This document shows, piece by piece, positions 23,419-28,908 of a stretch of 28,908 bases of DNA. The notes below the pieces were generated by a model. That model was not told where the DNA came from. It made no database searches and was given only the letters and a program-made list of their open reading frames with translations. A program made the translations under genes and the position numbers. Origin of the DNA: Methanobacteriota archaeon (GTDB lineage Archaea; Halobacteriota; Methanosarcinia; Methanosarcinales; Methanosarcinaceae); NCBI GenBank assembly GCA_023399215.1, contig JAEWQJ010000008.1, positions 1-28,908 of the forward strand, in the 5' to 3' direction. Numbering within the stretch: position 1 is the stretch's first letter; each line of letters opens with the position of its first letter.

Positions 23419-24035
23419 CTGCCAATGTATCTGGATCTTAGAGCATTTTCCTGAATTTTCTTTATTCGGAAACCCATATAAAGACCGACAAAGATACCAC
23501 TAAGGTGGGCTGTATGGGCTATCATGTCCGATGAGTTAACCATAAGAAAATCAAGTAGAGCAAAAAGCACCAGGGCATGTTTTAGTTTCATAGGAACAAA
23601 GTAAACATAGACACGAATATCCGGCTCAATTATTGTAAGGGCTGCAAAGACCCCGTATATTGCTCCGCTTGCGCCAATCATTGGGCCAGGCGAGATATTG
23701 AATATTGGCTGACTTAAAAAGGTATACCCTATTGCCGATAGAATTCCGGCAGTGAAAAAAATTGCCAGAAGCTGTTTGTTCCCGATCCGCCGCTCAAGTG
23801 CAGTTCCGAAGAAGTACAGGACAAGCATATTGAATAAAAGATGAACTAAACCGTTGTGTAGAAATATGTATGTAATAAGCGTCCACGGCCTTGTTACAAG
23901 ATAATTAGGGTCAAAATAAAAAGCGTTAAAATAGGCATCACCTATGCCCGGAATCATTTCCAGGAAGAATGAAAGTGTGCAAAGGGCAATGATTGATAGT
24001 GACGGGCTTGCGAAAACAGAATTTTTACCTGCCAC
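23412..24035 (-). CDS. rhomboid-family intramembrane serine protease
   Basis: 207 residues from GTG 24035. Six or so membrane helices: SLSIIALCTLSFFLEMIPG near the N-terminus, PWTLITYIFLHNGLVHLLFNMLVLYFFG, LLAIFFTAGILSAIGYTF, MIGASGAIYGVFAALTI, MKLKHALVLFALLDFLMV and HTAHLSGIFVGLYMGF. The catalytic dyad is Ser123 in GASGAIYG and His177 in TAHLSG, and the HNGLVHLLFNM motif on helix 2 is also conserved, so it should cleave transmembrane substrates. GTG 24035 has GGAGG at 8 bases; the frame is open to TTG 24086, with ATG 24065 as another choice. An unrelated short frame (ATG 24075) overlaps with sequence suggestive of a shifted N-terminus. Coupled to the downstream gene. Confidence 0.85.
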   Translation of the reverse strand: MAGKNSVFASPSLSIIALCTLSFFLEMIPGIGDAYFNAFYFDPNYLVTRPWTLITYIFLHNGLVHLLFNMLVLYFFGTALERRIGNKQLLAIFFTAGILSAIGYTFLSQPIFNISPGPMIGASGAIYGVFAALTIIEPDIRVYVYFVPMKLKHALVLFALLDFLMVNSSDMIAHTAHLSGIFVGLYMGFRIKKIQENALRSRYIGRW

Positions 24036-24080
24036 CTGTTCCGCCTCCAGGGATATAAGCTGCATTAAGGTCAAACATAT

Positions 24081-24148
24081 TTCCAATTACTCTCCGGTTT
24101 ATATTCCAATTACTCTCCAATTTATGTTCCAATTATCTCCGATTTAAT
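24081..24148. repeat. 3 x 22-23-bp tandem repeat upstream of the rhomboid gene
   Basis: Units at 24081-24103, 24104-24126 and 24127-24148 begin TTCCAATTACTCTCC or TTCCAATTATCTCC. Read on the minus strand each gives GGAGAGTAATTGGAA with an ATAAA-like segment, so the array repeats both a ribosome-site-like and a TATA-like motif just above the gene. Confidence 0.85.
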
Positions 24149-24301
24149 ATCATATAATACTGCCTTGAAGTTGAAGCAATTATAGAATTTGAGGCGATTA
24201 GAGTATCTCACCTGTAACCCAGATGAGAATCTCAGCTTAGAATGATATCAATCGGTAACATTGTTTTCATTGACTTGATCATTGATATTTATATGACTAA
24301 A

Positions 24302-24341
24302 ACTCTTAATTCTGAGAACTGACTCTTAATTCTAAGAACCG
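24302..24341. repeat. 2 x 20-bp tandem repeat
   Basis: ACTCTTAATTCTGAGAACTG and ACTCTTAATTCTAAGAACCG stand in tandem and differ at two positions. They lie in the long spacer above the cdh operon. Confidence 0.85.
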
Positions 24342-24383
24342 CTTATGAATTTAATTGAGTGCTTACTTAAAATGCTTTATACG

Positions 24384-24463
24384 TATAGTCACGAGGATAA
24401 ATAATGCAACTACTCAATAAGGTACAATGAGTTTTTGTTGCAACAATTACAGGCGTGACTATA
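24384..24463. other. 80-bp three-tier nested inverted repeat
   Basis: TATAGTCACG (24384-24393) pairs perfectly with CGTGACTATA (24454-24463). Eleven bases further in on each side, TGCAAC (24405-24410) pairs with GTTGCA (24437-24442). Inside that, ACTCA (24412-24416) pairs with TGAGT (24428-24432) around an 11-base loop. The 11/11-base internal loop is symmetric. It could be a structured RNA, a cruciform protein site or the relic of a small mobile element; the sequence alone does not decide. TTTATACG just before it (24377-24384) is TATA-like. Confidence 0.5.
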
Positions 24464-24591
24464 AGCCAGTAAATTATCCAGATACTATGGCTTAGAAGTT
24501 CACCTTATTTAAAATTCCGTATTTCATAGGCTATTAACTAAGACAATTTTCTCTAGTCCAAACCTTTGATGAAATAAGGAGGTTAAAGCTC

Positions 24592-24702
24592 GTGGAAAGA
24601 GTGAAACCAATTCTTTCTGAAGAGTTGTTCTCATTATGTTCAAGAATGAACCTGTTCAAGAGTTCACTAACTGAGCATGTATCTATGCTATTTTTTATTT
24701 GA
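24592..24702 (+). CDS. possible 36-residue peptide with a very strong ribosome site
   Basis: GTG 24592 to TGA 24700-24702, starting VERVKPILSEELFSLCSRMN and ending in a short hydrophobic MLFFI. The site AAGGAGGTTAAAGCTC directly before it closely resembles the AGGAGGTAAAGCTC in front of cdhA, which argues that translation does start here. It could be a genuine small protein, a regulatory leader peptide, or the surviving 5' end of a deleted gene. I do not recognise the product. Confidence 0.4.
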   Translation: MERVKPILSEELFSLCSRMNLFKSSLTEHVSMLFFI

Positions 24703-25150
24703 ATATGTAGTATTTTTATTAAAAAATAAATTGATTAATATTTAAGTGAACATTTTATTTTTATACATTTCCTGTGAAAATACAAAAATAGTTTACGGCG
24801 TTTACTGTATAAAGCAGCATGGCAATGCTAAGCCTATAAATAATTTTCCATTTAATTATTAGAGATATAATTATAAAATTCAAAGAATTTATTCGATTTT
24901 ATATCTTCTGTAAAGATATATTTGGAGTAAGAATTAGCATCTCATTTAGTAACAAATATTTACATAATAATTTGTTGTAAACATGAGTGAAAAATGTGAT
25001 TGTTAACAATAAATAGCACAAAGAGATAAAACACTAGTGTTATAACAGGTTTTACTGAAAAATCCGCATCAAACGGCACTAATTTCTTTTTTGAGAGTAT
25101 AGTTAAAATAAACTCATAAAGTCCACTGATTTTGAACATTCCCACCTTAC
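24703..25150. other. A+T-rich spacer above the cdh promoter
   Basis: No convincing gene. An open minus-strand frame at 24960-25154 (ATG 25154) with one hydrophobic stretch lacks a good ribosome site. AGCAT-GGCA-ATGCT near 24815-24829 is a small hairpin. Confidence 0.5.
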
Positions 25151-25182
25151 CCATCTCGAAATGCGTGTAACAAATTAGAAAA

Positions 25183-25192
25183 TATTATATAG
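25183..25192 (+). promoter_or_regulatory. TATA box of the cdh operon
   Basis: TATTATATAG with A-rich GAAAA just upstream as a possible BRE. Initiation about 20-25 bp downstream (near 25207-25212) would give a leader of about 370 bases before cdhA. That agrees with the long cdh leader known from Methanosarcina species. Confidence 0.65.
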
Positions 25193-25207
25193 ATTTGGTA
25201 CGTTAAG

Positions 25208-25578
25208 ACATTTAATTAGTGTTTATTATCCATCGGTAGCGACCTCTGCTTAGGATTAAGGTCTCAATCGTTGGCAAAAACGGTTTTTTTGAGACAACGG
25301 GCGTAAAAATGACTTTGAAGAGAGATTAGGCCCGAAAAACGACTTTTATATGGAAATATTTCCTCTAAAAACGACTTTAGCTGGAAAAAACGCTGGTAAA
25401 AATACTTGTTATTTGAAAAAAGTAACGAATAGCATTTTGCCAGAAGCGCATTTACTTACACGGTTGTAACTTTCAGCAGACGGCAAGGAGTGTTTGGTAA
25501 TTACAAATGCCGAAAAATTAGAAATTGCAATCGTCTTGGTGAAGTCGACTTTATACAAATTTAGGAGGTAAAGCTCAA
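25208..25578 (+). promoter_or_regulatory. long 5' leader of the cdh operon with phased repeats
   Basis: About 371 bases between the predicted start point and the cdhA ATG. Contents: a nested hairpin GTCTCAA/TTGAGAC (25261-25267 with 25289-25295) enclosing CGTT/AACG; the motif AAAAACGACTTT or close variants at 25276 (AAAAACGGTTTT), 25305, 25335 and 25367, spaced 29, 30 and 32 bp, with a partial copy at 25385; a perfect palindrome GGAAATATTTCC (25352-25363) between two copies; and AGGAGGT (25563-25569) before the ATG. Long leaders of this operon are known to control its expression with substrate in Methanosarcina; the role of these particular motifs is inferred. Confidence 0.65.
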
Positions 25579-28002
25579 ATGAGCAAACTAACTACCGGGA
25601 GTTTTTCTATAGAGGATCTGGAATCCGTTCAGATCACTATTAACAATATTGTAGGGGCAGCAAAGGAGGTTGCCAAGGAAGCAAAAGAGGAAGAGTCAGG
25701 ACCGATGGGGCCGACACCTCTGGCAAATATGGCAGCTTATAGAAATGATTGGAACTTTATCCTGCTCAACCGCTATGAACCTGTCTTGACCCCCATGTGT
25801 GACCAGTGCTGCTACTGTACTTATGGACCATGTGACCTGTCTAAAAATAAGAGAGGTGCCTGTGGTATTGACATGGCAGGCCACACAGGAAGGGAATTCT
25901 TCCTTCGTGTGATTACAGGTACTGCATGTCACGCTGCCCACGGTCGCCACCTGCTTGAACATGTAATAGAAGTCTTTGGTGAAGACTACCCAATAAGTCT
26001 CGGAGAATCTAATGTCCTGACTCCAAATGTCACAATCTGTACAGGATACAAGCCGAAGACTCTTGGAGAATGCAGGGCTCCAATGGAGTACGTTGAAGAA
26101 GAGCTCACTCAGCTACTTGCAACTATCCATGCAGGACAGGAAAGCGCAGAAATTGACTACGATTCAAAAGCCCTCTTCGGGGGCAGTCTTGACCATGTTG
26201 GTATGGAAGTTTCTGATATCGCTCAGGTTTCAGCATACGATTTCCCGAAAGCTGACCCCGAAGCCCCACTCATTGAAATCGGAATGGGAGCTATTGACAA
26301 GTCCAAGCCGCTCATTGTCGCAATCGGACACAATGTTGCCGGTGTAACTTATATTATGGACTATATGGAAGACAACAACCTGACCGACAAGATGGAAATT
26401 GCCGGGCTTTGCTGTACTGCATTTGATATGACCAGGTACAAGGAAGCCGACAGGAGAGCTCCATATGCCAAGATCGTAGGATCCCTGGCCAAAGAACTGA
26501 AGGTTATCCGCTCCGGAATGCCTGATGTAATTGTTGTCGATGAACAGTGCGTCCGCGGTGATGTTCTGTCAGAATCCCAGAAGCTCAAGATCCCTGTTAT
26601 TGCTTCTAATGAAAAGATAATGATGGGCCTGCCGGACCGTACAGACGCAGATGTGGATTCGATAATTGAGGAATTAAAGTCAGGAGCACTCCCTGGTTGT
26701 GTAATACTTGACTATGAAAAACTTGGAGAACTTGTCCCGAAGCTTGCCCAGGTAATGGCTCCAATCCGCGATGCAGAAGGCATAACAGCAATTCCGACTG
26801 ATGAAGAATTCAAGGTATATATCGACAAGTGTGTCAAGTGCGGAGAATGCCTGCTTGCATGCCCAGAAGAGCTCGAAATCCCAGAAGCTCTGGAATTTGC
26901 AGCCAAGGGAAGCTACGAATACCTTGAAGCTCTCCATGACCGCTGTATTGGATGCCGCCGCTGTGAACAGGTCTGTAAGAAAGAAATCCCAATCGTAAAC
27001 GTGATTGAGAAAGCTGCACAGAAGGCTATCAGCGAAGAGAAAGGATTGGTCAGAGCTGGCAGAGGACAGGCAAGTGACGCGGAAATCAGGAAAGAAGGCC
27101 TGAACCTTGTTATGGGAACTACCCCAGGTATCATCGCTATCATCGGATGCCCGAACTATCCAGCTGGTACTAAAGATGTCTACCTCATCGCCGAAGAGTT
27201 CCTGAAGAGAAACTACCTCCTGGCTGTAAGCGGTTGTTCCGCAATGGACATCGGTATGTACAAGGATGAAGATGGCAAGACCCTTTACGAAAAGTACCCA
27301 GGCACATTTGCAGGCGGTGGACTGCTTAACACTGGTTCCTGTGTATCCAATGCACACATCAGTGGAGCTGCCGAGAAAGTTGCCGGGATCTTTGCTCAGA
27401 GGAACTTGACAGGAAACCTTGCTGAAATTGCAGACTATACGCTTAACCGTGTAGGCGCATGCGGACTTGCCTGGGGTGGATACTCACAGAAGGCTGCTGC
27501 AATCGGTACCGGCTGTAATATTTTTGGTATCCCTGCAGTGCTCGGCCCCCATGGTTCCAAGTACAGGAGAGCCCTGATCGCCAAGAACTATGATGAGTCC
27601 AAGTGGAAAGTCTATGATGCCAGAGACGGCTCAGAGATGAACATCCCACCAGCACCGGAATTCCTGTTGACAACTGCAGAAACCTGGCAGGAAGCGATTC
27701 CGATGATGGCAAAAGCCTGCATCCGCCCGTCCGATAACAGCATGGGCAGGTCCATAAAGCTGACCCACTGGATGGAACTCTCTAAGAAGTACCTTGGTGT
27801 AGAGCCCGAAGACTGGTGGAAATTCGTCAGAACCGAAGCTGACCTCCCACTTGCCAAACGTGAGGAACTCCTCAAGAGACTGGAAACCGAGCATGGCTGG
27901 GAAATTGACTGGAAGAGGAGGAAAATCATCTCCGGTCCAAAGATCAAGTTCGACGTCTCGGCACAGCCCACTAACCTCAAAAGACTTTGCAAGGGGGCCT
28001 GA
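25579..28002 (+). CDS. cdhA: CO dehydrogenase/acetyl-CoA decarbonylase/synthase alpha subunit
   Basis: 807 residues, full length for CdhA. With CdhB it forms the Ni-Fe carbon monoxide dehydrogenase part of the ACDS complex, oxidising the carbonyl group released from acetyl-CoA (or the reverse) and passing electrons to ferredoxin. Visible: N-terminal cysteine cluster CDQCCYCTYGPCDLSKNKRGAC (about 73-94) for the B and D clusters, then HTGREFF and HAAHGRHLLEHV; two extra ferredoxin-type [4Fe-4S] motifs CVKCGECLLACPEELEIP (about 418) and CIGCRRCEQVCKKEIP (about 456), which are specific to archaeal CdhA; and C-cluster cysteines in IIGCPNYP, SGCSAMDIG, GSCVSNAHISG and GACGLAWGG. Perfect AGGAGGT 9 bases before the ATG. 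First gene of the operon. Methanosarcina genomes often have two near-identical copies; which one this is cannot be told. Confidence 0.98.
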   Translation: MSKLTTGSFSIEDLESVQITINNIVGAAKEVAKEAKEEESGPMGPTPLANMAAYRNDWNFILLNRYEPVLTPMCDQCCYCTYGPCDLSKNKRGACGIDMAGHTGREFFLRVITGTACHAAHGRHLLEHVIEVFGEDYPISLGESNVLTPNVTICTGYKPKTLGECRAPMEYVEEELTQLLATIHAGQESAEIDYDSKALFGGSLDHVGMEVSDIAQVSAYDFPKADPEAPLIEIGMGAIDKSKPLIVAIGHNVAGVTYIMDYMEDNNLTDKMEIAGLCCTAFDMTRYKEADRRAPYAKIVGSLAKELKVIRSGMPDVIVVDEQCVRGDVLSESQKLKIPVIASNEKIMMGLPDRTDADVDSIIEELKSGALPGCVILDYEKLGELVPKLAQVMAPIRDAEGITAIPTDEEFKVYIDKCVKCGECLLACPEELEIPEALEFAAKGSYEYLEALHDRCIGCRRCEQVCKKEIPIVNVIEKAAQKAISEEKGLVRAGRGQASDAEIRKEGLNLVMGTTPGIIAIIGCPNYPAGTKDVYLIAEEFLKRNYLLAVSGCSAMDIGMYKDEDGKTLYEKYPGTFAGGGLLNTGSCVSNAHISGAAEKVAGIFAQRNLTGNLAEIADYTLNRVGACGLAWGGYSQKAAAIGTGCNIFGIPAVLGPHGSKYRRALIAKNYDESKWKVYDARDGSEMNIPPAPEFLLTTAETWQEAIPMMAKACIRPSDNSMGRSIKLTHWMELSKKYLGVEPEDWWKFVRTEADLPLAKREELLKRLETEHGWEIDWKRRKIISGPKIKFDVSAQPTNLKRLCKGA

Positions 28003-28004
28003 AA

Positions 28005-28517
28005 ATGGTAGACACTACCAAAAACACCAAGCTCTTCACCAGCTATGGAGTGACAACTGCAAAAACAACAACTCCAGAAATCGCAGCTAAATTGATTTCA
28101 AAAGCAAAGAGGCCACTTCTTGTGGTTGGGACAAAAATCCTTGACCCGGAACTCCTGGACAGAGCAGTGAAGATCGCAAAAGCAAAAGACATCCCTATTG
28201 CAGCAACCGGTAGCTCAATGCCTGGTTTTGTGGACAAGGATGTCAAAGCCAAGTACATCAATCTTCACCAGCTCGGCTTTTATGTAACTGACCCTAACTG
28301 GCCAGGGCTTGATGGCAATGGAACCTATGACACACTCATTGTTTTAGGGCACATAAAATACTATATTAATCAGGTACTGTCCGGAACAAAGAACTTTTCA
28401 GATGTAAAAGCAATCGCAATTGACAGAAACTACATCCAGAACGCAACGATGTCCTTCGGGAACCTGAGTAAGGCAGACCACTATGCTGCCCTGGATGAAC
28501 TTATTAACGCATTATAA
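28005..28517 (+). CDS. cdhB: acetyl-CoA decarbonylase/synthase epsilon subunit
   Basis: 170 residues from ATG 28005, which follows the cdhA stop by 2 bases. GGGGG in the cdhA 3' end is the ribosome site, so translation is coupled. An in-frame TTG at 27987 lies inside cdhA and is not needed. The protein is a single alpha/beta domain (RPLLVVGTKIL, DRAVKIAKAKDIPIAATGSSM, YDTLIVLGHIKYYINQVLSG) related to the nucleotide-binding DHS-like fold. It has no cysteine clusters and associates with CdhA in an alpha2-epsilon2 core, where its exact role is not settled. Confidence 0.96.
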   Translation: MVDTTKNTKLFTSYGVTTAKTTTPEIAAKLISKAKRPLLVVGTKILDPELLDRAVKIAKAKDIPIAATGSSMPGFVDKDVKAKYINLHQLGFYVTDPNWPGLDGNGTYDTLIVLGHIKYYINQVLSGTKNFSDVKAIAIDRNYIQNATMSFGNLSKADHYAALDELINAL

Positions 28518-28541
28518 CTTTGATTTAGGAGGCAAAATATA

Positions 28542-28908
28542 ATGGCAGAATTCCCATTTGAGATTTCCCCAATGTTTGAAGGAGAAAGAGTAAGAAAGGA
28601 TGGAATGTTTGTTGAACTCGGCGGCCCGAAATCCATGGGTCTGGAACTTGTCCGTGCAAAGGAAATGGACGAGATCGAAGATGACAAAGTTACTATTGTC
28701 GGTCCGGACCTCAAGGAAATGGAAGAGGGCAAAACATACCCCTGGGCAATGATATTCAACATCGGCGGAGAACTTGTAGAGCCTGACCTTGAGTCTGTAG
28801 TCGAAAGGCGTGTACACGACTTCGTGAACTACTGCCAGGGCATTATGCACCTGAACCAGAGATACGATGTATGGATGAGAATGGCAAAGGATACAGCTGC
28901 AAAGATGG
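28542..28908 (+). CDS. cdhC: acetyl-CoA decarbonylase/synthase beta subunit, N-terminal part
   Basis: The first 122 codons of a gene running off the right edge. Start MAEFPFEISPMFEGERVRKDG, then FVELGGPKSMGLELVRAKEMDEIEDDKVTIVGPDL and a conserved NYCQGIMHLNQRYDVW. This is the N-terminal domain of CdhC, the subunit whose Ni-Ni-[4Fe-4S] A-cluster makes or breaks the C-C bond of acetyl-CoA; the A-cluster cysteines lie beyond the window. TTAGGAGG precedes the ATG by 8 bases, and the gap to cdhB is only 24 bp, so it belongs to the same operon. cdhD and cdhE are expected further right. Confidence 0.96.
   Translation, partial: MAEFPFEISPMFEGERVRKDGMFVELGGPKSMGLELVRAKEMDEIEDDKVTIVGPDLKEMEEGKTYPWAMIFNIGGELVEPDLESVVERRVHDFVNYCQGIMHLNQRYDVWMRMAKDTAAKM

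Noticed and set aside
24960..25154. 64-codon minus-strand frame divergent from cdhA
   Set aside because: Could encode a small membrane protein, but ATG 25154 has no ribosome site and the sequence is A+T-driven. Conservation data would be needed.
26680..27357. 225-codon frame antisense to cdhA
   Set aside because: Shadow of the strongly biased codon use of cdhA; no start signals.

Overview
The window looks like chromosomal DNA of a Methanosarcina-type methanogenic archaeon. The clearest evidence is the start of a multi-subunit acetyl-CoA decarbonylase/synthase operon (cdhA, cdhB and the start of cdhC) behind a long leader. A gene of the methanogenesis-marker-12 family, a prefoldin beta subunit, TATA-box promoters combined with strong AGGAGG ribosome sites, and protein genes scattered in long A+T-rich spacers agree with this. 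I see no insertion sequence, CRISPR array or rRNA.

Layout. 1-262: start of a sugar-nucleotide (mannose-1-phosphate) guanylyltransferase running off the left edge. 263-1863: a spacer with a triple 17-bp repeat and two possible small-protein genes. 1864-4135: a two-gene flavoprotein operon (SudB/NfnA-like and SudA/NfnB/GltA-like), closed by a perfect hairpin terminator. 4163-7400: an A+T-rich accessory patch on the minus strand, with a DUF2971-type gene, a TIR/nucleoside-deoxyribosyltransferase-like gene, two decayed gene fragments and an inverted repeat; this may be a worn defence locus. 7399-8484: a 59-residue membrane protein, tRNA-Arg(CCG) and a nitroreductase. 8561-13851: branched-chain amino-acid genes on the minus strand (LeuA/CimA-type synthase, then ilvB-ilvN, then ilvC). 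14313-15386: an M42 aminopeptidase. 15872-17371: prefoldin beta and a DHH phosphoesterase. 18118-20341: a phenylacetate-CoA-ligase-type enzyme and a double-ACT-domain protein. 20538-21964: DUF2103 protein and methanogenesis marker 12. 22003-24035 (minus): NYN-domain protein, a gene of unknown function coupled to a rhomboid protease. 24148-25578: a long spacer with a structured element, a 36-codon ORF, the cdh promoter and its leader. 25579-28908: cdhA, cdhB and partial cdhC.

How the genes work together. LeuA/CimA-type synthase, IlvBN and IlvC form a biosynthetic block for leucine, isoleucine and valine, with separate promoters and hairpins between units. The cdh genes encode the complex that splits or makes acetyl-CoA, central to aceticlastic growth and carbon fixation. 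The PaaK-type ligase and the ACT protein are a recurring archaeal pair, presumably an aryl-acid CoA ligase and an amino-acid-sensing partner.

The most unusual features are: (i) many spacers filled with short tandem repeats of strict period (11, 12-13, 17, 19, 20, 23, 27 and 29 bp); (ii) phased AAAAACGACTTT repeats and hairpins in the cdh leader; (iii) a G+C-richer, foldable segment in front of the NYN gene that could be a non-coding RNA or regulatory leader; (iv) a three-tier nested hairpin at 24384-24463; (v) no usable AUG/GUG/UUG start that includes the conserved N-terminus of the LeuA/CimA-type gene; (vi) the decayed accessory patch; (vii) several overlooked small ORFs.
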